From Paenibacillus arenosi (GTDB taxonomy: Bacteria > Bacillota > Bacilli > Paenibacillales > Paenibacillaceae): DNA of 64,000 nucleotides. The position numbers were made by a program, and so were the translations under genes. The stretch covers positions 1-64,000 of the forward strand of contig NZ_JACYTN010000002.1 of assembly GCF_014841135.1 (NCBI RefSeq), given 5' to 3'. The notes under the pieces were generated by a model, which saw nothing but the letters and a program-made list of their open reading frames with translations, was not told where the DNA came from and ran no database searches. Positions 53,041 to 60,478 of this stretch are shown here, piece by piece. The stretch's first letter is position 1; each line of letters opens with the position of its first letter.

Positions 53041-54672
53041 ATGATCAAGAAAATAGCAACCCTTTCTGCTGCTATGATGCTATTTGCAGGTACAGGCAGT
53101 GCATTCGCGTATAATGCTCAATTGAAACCATACTCCGATGTGAAGAAGGATTGGGCATCAGAGAGTATTTATAAATTGTCTGTCACAGGCGTTGTCTCAG
53201 GAATGGGCAATGGTACCTTTCAAGGGAATGGCGTTCTAACAAGAGAGGCATTTATAAAAATGCTCATGGCAGCTAACCCGCAACAAATCGAGTCTAAAAC
53301 GAATACATCGATGAAACTGACAGACATGCAAAATGCTACTCACTGGTCCTATGATTATGTGAAGAAGGCTTATGATCAGGGTCTTATTCAGTTCATGATT
53401 AAAGATAATCAATTCAAGCCCAAGCGAGAAATTACGAGAGAGGAAGTAGCTGTACTTACAGGCAACCTGCTGCTGCAAAAAAAGACAGACGCAGAGCGTA
53501 AAGCATGGGAAGATTCTGGCTGGAAGAACGAACAGAGCATCCGCAAGCTTGCGGATGCTAGCAAGATTAACCCGAGCTATTTGCCTGAGCTATATTATAG
53601 CTCCTCTCTAGGCATTATGGTTGGCGATAAAACAGGCGCCTTCCGACCACATGCATCGCTAACGAGAAAAGAAGCTGCTTCCATTATTGAACGCGTTATT
53701 AATGAGCGTATTAAAGAACAACCTCTATCAGGCATCGGCTATTATGCGATTGAATCATTCAAGCAAGCGAATCAAATGAGCCATTTGAAAGACATTAAAT
53801 TTGGCTGGTCTGAGCTTTCCTATACAGCTGACGGTATGGCTACATTGGATATGAAGTCTGGTGAGTATGCGGTACCAAATGGCTGGGAAGCTGCGATACA
53901 GATTGCTGACCAAAATAAGGTGCACAAAGAGCTTAGTATTTTCGCTCATAACGGCAAGGGGCAATTAAGCAAGTTCCTTATGGATGCGCCTGCACAGCAA
54001 GCCTTTATTCAATCTGTCCAATCGGAATTCGCTAACAATCCATATGGATTCACGGGTATTTCTGTTGATTTCGAAGGGATTAAGAAAGAATCCGAACAGG
54101 CTGCTTTTGTATCCTTTTTGCGAGAATTGAAGCAGAGCTTGAACGGACTTACGCTTTCCGTAGCGGTTCCACCAACAAACTGGTATAAAGGGTACGATCT
54201 CAAGTCCATTGGTGCGATTGCCGATCAAGTCATCCTTATGGCTTACGATTATACACATATGGAGAGTAAGCTTCCATCTGCTCCACTCCCATTAGTAAAT
54301 GAAACGATTCAATCGGCATTAAAAGTGATACCTAAGAAAAAGCTTGTATTGGGCATTTCGAAGCAAGCGAATCAATGGATTACACGTACAGATGGAACGG
54401 TTGTTTCGGAACAACCATCGATCAAGCTAGTTGAGGAGCGGGCGGCTAAACCTGGGAGTAAAGTGGAATTCGTAACGCCGTACTTTTTGAGCAAAATTAC
54501 GTTCAAAGATGACCGCGGCAGCCACGAAATTTGGTATGAAGATGCGCAAAGCATTGAACATAAAATATGGCTGGCGAAGTTTTACGACTTGCAAGGTGTT
54601 TCCTTATGGCATATGGGTAACTATACAGCAGCTGATTATGAAATCATTAAACAGCATACGACTCAACCATAA
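53041..54672 (+). CDS. SLH-domain protein with GH18-like catalytic domain
   Basis: A 543-residue exported protein from ATG 53041 (GGAGG ahead). A signal peptide ends in SAFA. Three SLH motifs (SDVKKDWASESIYKLSVTGV, NATHWSYDYVKKAYDQGLIQ, ASKINPSYLPELYYSSSLG, each followed by a GxF and an LTREE/A) attach it to the cell-wall polymer. From about residue 235 it has a GH18-type barrel: YGFTGISVDFEG with the acidic pair, LTLSVAVPPTNW, ADQVILMAYDYTHME, and late SLWHMGNYT. It resembles YaaH-like spore and wall hydrolases. The expected role is chitin- or peptidoglycan-type glycan cleavage at the surface. Confidence 0.9.
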   Translation: MIKKIATLSAAMMLFAGTGSAFAYNAQLKPYSDVKKDWASESIYKLSVTGVVSGMGNGTFQGNGVLTREAFIKMLMAANPQQIESKTNTSMKLTDMQNATHWSYDYVKKAYDQGLIQFMIKDNQFKPKREITREEVAVLTGNLLLQKKTDAERKAWEDSGWKNEQSIRKLADASKINPSYLPELYYSSSLGIMVGDKTGAFRPHASLTRKEAASIIERVINERIKEQPLSGIGYYAIESFKQANQMSHLKDIKFGWSELSYTADGMATLDMKSGEYAVPNGWEAAIQIADQNKVHKELSIFAHNGKGQLSKFLMDAPAQQAFIQSVQSEFANNPYGFTGISVDFEGIKKESEQAAFVSFLRELKQSLNGLTLSVAVPPTNWYKGYDLKSIGAIADQVILMAYDYTHMESKLPSAPLPLVNETIQSALKVIPKKKLVLGISKQANQWITRTDGTVVSEQPSIKLVEERAAKPGSKVEFVTPYFLSKITFKDDRGSHEIWYEDAQSIEHKIWLAKFYDLQGVSLWHMGNYTAADYEIIKQHTTQP

Positions 54673-54725
54673 TGAGCAGATTCGTGAAGACCCATGCCAT
54701 TATAACTCATGATGAAAGTAAGCCT

Positions 54726-54752
54726 AAGCCACTCTTCAGAGTGGCTTTTTTA
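54726..54752 (+). terminator. Terminator of the SLH gene
   Basis: AAGCCACTC-TTCA-GAGTGGCTT followed by TTTTT. Confidence 0.92.
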
Positions 54753-54805
54753 CGGAGATTAACTTCCATTTCATCAAGTAACATGTTAGCATACAACCGA
54801 TCTTG

Positions 54806-56044
54806 TTAAGTTGGCACCAAGCCTTCTTCCTCTTGCTGTTCCTTGCTCGATGGATGAATCGCAAACAATGCAATGCCGCAGCAAAGAAGCCCTGCACCTG
54901 TGAATATATAGAACACCATTTTATCGTTATCCAAAAAAAATGAAGTGATCAACGGACCCGCTGCAACACCTATAAAACGCATGCTGCTGTATAAAGAAGT
55001 AATCGTCCCCCGCTGCTTTTTATCAATGCCTTCTGTAATCAAGGCATCTAGGCTAGGAAGGATGAGCCCTATCCCTAACCCTCCAATAGACAGCAATATA
55101 AGGTTCGTCAGCAGCTTAGTTGTGTCCATAAATAAAAACATACTCATACTTCCAGTTAACATGACTGTCCCTGTAAAGTTGAACCACTTCATTTTACATT
55201 TGTTAGTCCCGATCAGCTTTCCAGTCACAAACGAGGCAATACAGATGGCACATAGCGGAACAGCGAGTAAGGCACCCTTTTTAATACCGTCAATCCCATA
55301 CTTCTCCTCGAGCATCGTGGACATATGATACAGAAATCCAAACATGATATACATCGCAATCCCACCGATCGCGAAAATTGCATACAACCAGCGCCCATCT
55401 TTGTATAAAATATCACCAACATCATGCAAGAACGCTTTAAACGTGATCTTTTGCTGATTATTTTTGTTTGGCACCTTAACAAAGATAGCGATTGCTGCTA
55501 TTGATATCGCACAGAAGACAGGTATAATCGCGAGCGGTAAAAACCAAACCACTAATGTAAGCGCCGAGCCCAGAATGGGGCTTACTACTTTACCAAATGT
55601 GTTCGATGTCTCGATCATCCCCAGTGAACTGCTTACTTGCTCGTCACTCCTAAACATATCACCAACTAAGGGAAGTACAATGGGAAAGGCCCCTGCTGCC
55701 CCGATTCCTTGAATAAAACGACCAATGAGAATGCCTATGTACGCTGCGTGTTGATCCAACTGCCATGCAGACCAACCAGATATTACACCACCTACTGCTG
55801 CTATCGACAAGCCAATAATAATGATAAGCTTCCTACCATATCGATCCGACAAATAACCAGCAATCGGTATACATACAATGGAAACAGCCGCATACACCGT
55901 TATAATTAAGCTTGTCATGACCGTAGTTATGCCTAATTTCTTCTGCATCAAAGGTAACACGGGAATGAGCATGGAATTGGCCAACGTCATAATAAGTGGA
56001 ATCGAGGCAAGTGCGACTAAATCCAATTTCTTCTGTTCATCCAT
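54806..56044 (-). CDS. MFS transporter, drug-efflux type
   Basis: A 412-residue protein with 12 predicted helices. The MFS loop motif is GYLSDRYGRKLIIIIG after helix 2, and motif C-like GAAGAFPIVLPLVGD lies after helix 4. Helix 5 has the SPILGSALT stretch. This spacing fits the Bcr/CflA or multidrug-type DHA1 family. ATG 56044 is taken, with GAGGATG before it. The substrate is unknown; neighbouring MarR and GNAT genes fit a drug-response setting. Confidence 0.88.
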   Translation of the reverse strand: MDEQKKLDLVALASIPLIMTLANSMLIPVLPLMQKKLGITTVMTSLIITVYAAVSIVCIPIAGYLSDRYGRKLIIIIGLSIAAVGGVISGWSAWQLDQHAAYIGILIGRFIQGIGAAGAFPIVLPLVGDMFRSDEQVSSSLGMIETSNTFGKVVSPILGSALTLVVWFLPLAIIPVFCAISIAAIAIFVKVPNKNNQQKITFKAFLHDVGDILYKDGRWLYAIFAIGGIAMYIMFGFLYHMSTMLEEKYGIDGIKKGALLAVPLCAICIASFVTGKLIGTNKCKMKWFNFTGTVMLTGSMSMFLFMDTTKLLTNLILLSIGGLGIGLILPSLDALITEGIDKKQRGTITSLYSSMRFIGVAAGPLITSFFLDNDKMVFYIFTGAGLLCCGIALFAIHPSSKEQQEEEGLVPT

Positions 56045-56148
56045 TGATGCATCCTCTTTCTTACTACCAAGGATAAGTACTTCATAACTACGTTAAGTTA
56101 ACCCTGAGTGTAAAATTCTATACCGATATGGGAGTCTGAATATTCATA

Positions 56149-56736
56149 TTATAGCGATTTAACCATACGTACAAAGGTATAGTGCATAAGTTTGAACTGA
56201 CTCTGTTCTACATACCCAAGTTGATTATACAACCTTCTCGCTTTCTCATTATTTGCGTCCACTGTTAATGAGCATTTACGATAGCCATTCTCTCTCGCTA
56301 ACTTTTCTGCTAAGTCCATCAATTTTGAACCGATTCCTTTACCACGGAATTTAGAATCTACACTTAGTGTCGTGATATAGTATTCATCATCCAAGGCTTC
56401 TTTTGTTTTTAATAAGCTGCCTGCATGTTTGGCCACATTTTTCAGCATCTTACCTGTAATAAAGGAAAAGCCCTTTACTGCTGCACGCAGATTAAGCCCA
56501 TCAAGCTTGCTCCCCGCAGCTGTTGTAAGAATTCCAGCTACTTCACCATCTATATCTACGACATGCGTATGTTCACTACTGAATCTTGTATTTGACTTCA
56601 AATACAAAGTTTGCACGAGTTGTGGGCCCTTAACTTTATTTAATTGCAACAAATCCCCCAGCCAATCCATCGCATCAAACATTAATTTTGCAGCTTTATT
56701 TGCATCTTGTGGAAGCGATTTTCTTATTGTTTCCAT
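56149..56736 (-). CDS. GNAT-family N-acetyltransferase
   Basis: A 195-residue acetyltransferase. Motif A is YYITTLSVDSKFRGKGIGSK followed by LMDLAEKLARENGYRKCSLT, then VDANNEKARRLYNQLGYVEQ. The N-terminal region (RKSLPQDANKAAKLMFDAMD) is divergent. It follows the MarR gene by 36 bases on the same strand and is probably under its control. The substrate is unknown. Confidence 0.9.
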   Translation of the reverse strand: METIRKSLPQDANKAAKLMFDAMDWLGDLLQLNKVKGPQLVQTLYLKSNTRFSSEHTHVVDIDGEVAGILTTAAGSKLDGLNLRAAVKGFSFITGKMLKNVAKHAGSLLKTKEALDDEYYITTLSVDSKFRGKGIGSKLMDLAEKLARENGYRKCSLTVDANNEKARRLYNQLGYVEQSQFKLMHYTFVRMVKSL

Positions 56737-56772
56737 GTTGATTACCTCCCAAATACGAGCATCTATGACTCG

Positions 56773-57213
56773 TTATGATTTAGCTAGCAGGATCGTCTTC
56801 ACTTTTTTAAACGTATGAATAAATTGTTCGATTTCTTCCTCAGCTACCTCAGATAGTAATAATTTGAAATAGGTAAAGGTTAACTCATTTGCTTCTTTCG
56901 TTGCAGCCAATCCTTTGTCCGTTATGACAACATGCTTAATGCGATGGTCATCTTTTATTTGTTCAAATCGAACAAAGTCTTTTTGAATTAACTTTTTCAA
57001 CCGATTGGAAGTAGCACTTTTATGTCCACCTTGAAGTTCAGTAATTTCAGTGGATGTTAAAGGGCCCTTTGTACTTAGCAAGTCGAGAAGCCTCACCTGT
57101 TCTACAGATAGTTCTTTAAAAATATCCAATTTCAGCTCATTCATAATGTGGGTTGTTCCATAAATCATGACTTCTTCAAAGAGCTGGATGGCTTCACATA
57201 ATTTTTTATCCAC
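56773..57213 (-). CDS. MarR-family regulator
   Basis: A 146-residue regulator starting at GTG 57213 (AGGGGG ahead). The MarR winged helix is SVEQVRLLDLLSTKGPLTST, EITELQGGHKSATSNRLKKL, with wing DDHRIKHVVITDKG. Flanking helices form the dimer. An inverted repeat lies over the promoter at 57237-57268, so it should repress its own operon, which includes the GNAT gene, and release on binding of a phenolic or drug ligand. Confidence 0.92.
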   Translation of the reverse strand: MDKKLCEAIQLFEEVMIYGTTHIMNELKLDIFKELSVEQVRLLDLLSTKGPLTSTEITELQGGHKSATSNRLKKLIQKDFVRFEQIKDDHRIKHVVITDKGLAATKEANELTFTYFKLLLSEVAEEEIEQFIHTFKKVKTILLAKS

Positions 57214-57236
57214 AAAAGTTTACCCCCTAAACAATT

Positions 57237-57268
57237 ATTAGTTTACCCTATCAACTAATTGATGTCAA
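57237..57268 (-). promoter_or_regulatory. Promoter and operator of the MarR-GNAT operon
   Basis: On the minus strand TTGACA (57263-57268) and TAAACT (57240-57245) are 17 bases apart. ATTAGTT (57237-57243), nine bases, then AACTAAT (57253-57259) form a perfect inverted repeat over the spacer and -10 region. Confidence 0.75.
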
Positions 57269-57522
57269 CTCTCAGAAAAGGCTCTATGTAGGGATAATCA
57301 TGAGGTCCCCGCGTACACGTCCACTCGTTCATTGTAAATGGACGAGCATTACATTATATGCTTACTTGCACAGATTCTCATTTTCACTTATACTTTAGGA
57401 CATAATGAAACGAAATGTTGAAAATATATTTAATAACTCATGAACGGACATATATAGTACTTTTATAACATTTGTAATCTAGTAGAAGTAAACCACGAAA
57501 TGGACGAAAGGAGAGTATCCAC

Positions 57523-57660
57523 ATGAAGAAACGATCATTGCAATCATTGTCTAAAGGCACAGGATACTCTACTGCTGTTTTCTTTGAATATGCTAATCAC
57601 GGGATACGTCTGTCCAAATTCGATATTCGGCGACTTCTATCTAAGGTGATTATGACTTAG
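57523..57660 (+). CDS. Upstream leader ORF, 45 codons
   Basis: ATG 57523 follows a strong AAAGGAGA. The frame ends at TAG 57658-57660, 16 bases before the first attenuator stem. The peptide starts MKKRSLQSLSKGTGYSTAVF and ends RRLLSKVIMT. It is basic, without signal peptide. Its position, just ahead of competing hairpins, fits a regulatory leader peptide whose translation by a stalled ribosome controls readthrough, as in antibiotic-resistance leaders. The stalling drug or residue is unknown. Confidence 0.75.
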   Translation: MKKRSLQSLSKGTGYSTAVFFEYANHGIRLSKFDIRRLLSKVIMT

Positions 57661-57676
57661 GATACAGTGGATCATA

Positions 57677-57755
57677 AACACCACAGGTCGCTTCCCTGTG
57701 GTTATCTATTTTGACTTGTACACCGCAGGGGTTCCTGTGGTGTTTTTTATTTTTT
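57677..57755 (+). promoter_or_regulatory. Four-segment transcription attenuator of the GNAT-RidA gene
   Basis: Segments: 1 AACACCACAGG (57677-57687), 2 CCCTGTGGT (57694-57702), 3 ACACCGCAGGG (57720-57730), 4 CCTGTGGTGTT (57734-57744). Segments 3 and 4 form a terminator stem before TTTTTTATTTTTT. Segments 2 and 3 can pair over nine bases (one G-U) as antiterminator. Segment 1 can pair with 2, or perfectly over 11 bases with 4. Confidence 0.85.
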
Positions 57756-57776
57756 AACAAAAAGGAGAAATGGACG

Positions 57777-58733
57777 ATGACACGATTAAATGGAAAAAAC
57801 ATTTATGTAAAATTGGTTGAGGAATCCGATGCCCAGCACCTACTCGCACTTGAAACGAGGAACCGTGAATTCTTTCAAGCGTTTACAGGTTCAAGAGAGG
57901 AATCTTTCTATACCCTTTCAGGCCAGATCGATCGAATTAAGGAAGAGATGGAATTAAAAGAAGCAGACCGAGGTTATTTATTTGTGATCTGCTTGCAGCA
58001 ATCAGGGCAAGTCATTGGTCAAATCTTTTTGACAGAGGTTGTACGTTATAACCTACAAAGCTGCTGGATTGGCTATTTCCTTGATCAAGCTCACAACGGG
58101 AAAGGATATATGACGGAGGCCGTTCCTTTAGTTGTTAACTATGCGTTTGAGCAGCTGAATCTGCATCGGGTTGAGGCTGGTGTTATGCTGCATAACCAAG
58201 GTTCAATGAAAGTGCTGCTGAATGCTGGCTTCCATAAAGAAGGCATTGCTAAGAAAAATGTTAAAATTAATGGCTGTTGGGAAGATCATCAGACGTTGGC
58301 TATCGTTAGACCAGAAGCTTCCGATAACACATTAGCTGAGAATAAACAGGTCCAGCGTATCAATCCAACTACATTGGTCCCACCTATGGGTCCCTACACT
58401 CACCTCACTGTTGTTCCGCGAGACGCTGATTTGCTCGTATTGTCTGGTCAAGTAGGAACCGATCTACAGGGACATATCCCTTCGGACCTAAAGCAGCAAT
58501 TGCATAATACGCTCCAGAACATATTACGTGTTTTGCAAAGCCAATCTGTGACTGCAGAGCATATTTTTAAAGTGAATATTTGGGCAACGGAAGAAATGGA
58601 TTGGGACTATTTCGATGAAGCTTGGGAGAAGTTTCACGGAGGTGCCACACCAGCTATGACGTTTTGCTATATTCCGGCATTAGCAGTTGATTCGCTTAAA
58701 GTCGAAATCGAAGTTTGGGCAGCTAAATACTAG
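57777..58733 (+). CDS. GNAT acetyltransferase fused to a RidA-family domain
   Basis: A 318-residue fusion from ATG 57777, set by AAGGAG upstream; a longer frame from 57711 would begin inside the attenuator. Residues 1-180 are a RimJ/RimL-type GNAT (CWIGYFLDQAHNGKGYMTEA, LNLHRVEAGVMLHNQGSMKV, LLNAGFHKEGIAKKNV). After a short linker, residues 195-318 are a RidA/YjgF domain (GPYTHLTVVPRDADLLVLSG, VTAEHIFKVNIWAT, LKVEIEVWA). The Arg that RidA enzymes need in PARS is Met here (TPAMTFCYIP), so imine-deaminase activity is unlikely. Attenuator control suggests induction by ribosome-targeting compounds. Confidence 0.9.
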   Translation: MTRLNGKNIYVKLVEESDAQHLLALETRNREFFQAFTGSREESFYTLSGQIDRIKEEMELKEADRGYLFVICLQQSGQVIGQIFLTEVVRYNLQSCWIGYFLDQAHNGKGYMTEAVPLVVNYAFEQLNLHRVEAGVMLHNQGSMKVLLNAGFHKEGIAKKNVKINGCWEDHQTLAIVRPEASDNTLAENKQVQRINPTTLVPPMGPYTHLTVVPRDADLLVLSGQVGTDLQGHIPSDLKQQLHNTLQNILRVLQSQSVTAEHIFKVNIWATEEMDWDYFDEAWEKFHGGATPAMTFCYIPALAVDSLKVEIEVWAAKY

Positions 58734-58743
58734 CATATAACGC

Positions 58744-58791
58744 AAAAAGTTGGCGTCGTCGGTTACTAGTCGACGCCAACTCCTTTATTTT
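58744..58791. terminator. Bidirectional terminator
   Basis: GTTGGCGTCG (58749-58758) pairs perfectly with CGACGCCAAC (58771-58780). AAAAAG precedes and TCCTTTATTTT follows, so it serves the two convergent genes. Confidence 0.9.
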
Positions 58792-58830
58792 CGATATAAC
58801 CAATACACAATTCACACGTCGTTGAATCAT

Positions 58831-59568
58831 TTAACGGTACATTCGTTTAAAACCGTAACCACTTTCGTTCCGTTGCACGATTTGGTTTAGGAGGGTGACT
58901 CCCTCTATGCGCGTGTTAGCCCCTTTATAGGAAAATCGCATATCGAGACTAATTCTTGTTCCATTACTTTGGTTAGGAACAGACCCATGACCCAAATACC
59001 CCCCATCAAATATAAGGGCTTCCCCATATTGTACAGGTACTGGCGCATAATCGCCGCGGCCATAATCACTTTCTAACCAGAGCGTTGCTGTTCCCTCAGC
59101 ATCTGTAAAGGGCATCCAACAATTCATTTGATCCATTCGACGGGTAGCGACGATGTCATGATGAAAGCTGCTGACACTATCTGTCCCTGGGAAATGAACA
59201 CGCATATTGGGAAGACTTGAATAGGATAATGAACTTCCCACTAATGGCGAGAGTACTTTTTGCATGAAATGATGATAGAACAAATAAAAAGGAGATTCCT
59301 TCGTACTTTTTTGAAATAATGCTATGGCACTCAAATTATCTTTTTGAGTTAAATGATCACTCATACCTAGTAACTTGCGCTTCGATTTCACAAATTCGTG
59401 AAGTAAATCTAACTGTTTCACCTTGTACACATCACGAGATATGATTTTAGCAAATGGAAATCGATCCGTGTCATAGCGTAAAATTGTCCAAGGTTTAATC
59501 GGCTTTGGTCCTGCCGCAGCAGCATTTGCACGTATTTCTGCGGATTGTGTCGCATTCAAAGCATTCAT
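58831..59568 (-). CDS. Fe(II)/2-oxoglutarate-type dioxygenase, StrG/PhyH-like
   Basis: A 245-residue protein from ATG 59568, which follows AAAGGAGG. The middle has PNMRVHFPGTDSVSSFHHDI with HxD-type ligands (FHHD), and 60 residues later FDGGYLGHGSVPNQSNGTRI gives the second His and the oxoglutarate-binding Arg. The strand order fits the double-stranded beta-helix of phytanoyl-CoA dioxygenase-like enzymes, and it resembles StrG-type proteins of aminoglycoside clusters. No other biosynthetic gene is adjacent, so a stand-alone tailoring or resistance role remains open. Confidence 0.8.
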   Translation of the reverse strand: MNALNATQSAEIRANAAAAGPKPIKPWTILRYDTDRFPFAKIISRDVYKVKQLDLLHEFVKSKRKLLGMSDHLTQKDNLSAIALFQKSTKESPFYLFYHHFMQKVLSPLVGSSLSYSSLPNMRVHFPGTDSVSSFHHDIVATRRMDQMNCWMPFTDAEGTATLWLESDYGRGDYAPVPVQYGEALIFDGGYLGHGSVPNQSNGTRISLDMRFSYKGANTRIEGVTLLNQIVQRNESGYGFKRMYR

Positions 59569-59755
59569 AAACTTACCTCCTTTAAGCACCGCTCAAAGCA
59601 TTCTTTTGCAGTTCGGTCGTCGTATTGTTGACCTCATCATAGCGAAGATGCATATACAAGGTAAGTGACTGGAGTGTGTAGTTCGTCATATGACCTACCT
59701 ATGACTGAAGTAACTATTCATCGCTGAATTTTAGGGTTATCCTTTATATAAGAAA

Positions 59756-59790
59756 CGCAAAAACACCGACCCTGAATAAAGAGTCGGTGT
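59756..59790 (-). terminator. Terminator of the NarL-type regulator gene
   Basis: ACACCGAC (59763-59770) and GTCGGTGT (59783-59790) form an eight-pair stem with TTTTTGCG on the minus-strand exit. The gap 59569-59755 holds no gene. Confidence 0.9.
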
Positions 59791-59818
59791 ATGGGATGCC
59801 ATATCAATAGACATAGGG

Positions 59819-60478
59819 CTAATGATTGAACATGGTTCCTTCCAGCGTATCAGTAAGTATCGAAATGGCTTTGGCTCGATCATTTGTGCCGATTTTTTCA
59901 TAGATTACACTAATATAGTTCTTAACCGTTCCTTCCGCAATGTAAAGCGTATCCGCGATTTCCCTATTGTTTTTGTACGATACTATTAATTTTGCAATTT
60001 CAAGTTCACGTGGTGTAAGCCCATAATCACGTACTGCAAGCCGAGGAGGCGGAGCCATGCGAAGTCGAGCTGCGAGCTTTGCTGCAAGTTTAGATGGCAG
60101 CATCAACTCACCCCGAGCCGCCTCTTTCAACGAAGTAGTTAGTTTGTCCGATGAAAAGTCTTTCAGCAAATAACCAGACGCACCATTCGCCAGTCCTTCG
60201 ATAATGTATTCCTCGTCCGTAAAAGTACTAAGAATTAATACGATTGTTTCGGGATACAGCTGCTTAATCCGTTGAGTTGCCATAATTCCATTCATGACAG
60301 GCATCTCAATGTCCATTAATACGAGCTGTGGTCGTAATTGCTCAACTAATACACAGGCGTTGTACCCATTATCCGCTGTTCCCACGACCTTAAGGTCAGG
60401 CTCAAGATTGATAATCGTTTCTAATCCTTCACGTACGAGCCTCTGATCCTCTGCAATTAGTATCGTTATGCTAGACAC
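59819..60478 (-). CDS. NarL/FixJ-family response regulator
   Basis: A 219-residue regulator. The receiver has ITILIAEDQRLVREGLETII, phospho-Asp in LVLMDIEMPVMNG and Lys in GYLLKDFSSD. The LuxR-type HTH is LTPRELEIAKLIVSYKNNRE, IADTLYIAEGTVKNYISVIY. It starts at GTG, overlapping the end of the hybrid kinase gene by 13 bases. It is the likely final phosphate acceptor of the HisKA_3 half of that kinase. Confidence 0.93.
   Translation of the reverse strand: MSSITILIAEDQRLVREGLETIINLEPDLKVVGTADNGYNACVLVEQLRPQLVLMDIEMPVMNGIMATQRIKQLYPETIVLILSTFTDEEYIIEGLANGASGYLLKDFSSDKLTTSLKEAARGELMLPSKLAAKLAARLRMAPPPRLAVRDYGLTPRELEIAKLIVSYKNNREIADTLYIAEGTVKNYISVIYEKIGTNDRAKAISILTDTLEGTMFNH

Noticed and set aside
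58831-59568. A streptomycin-like biosynthetic cluster around the StrG-like gene
   Set aside because: None of the neighbours is a sugar, cyclitol or glycosyl-transfer enzyme.
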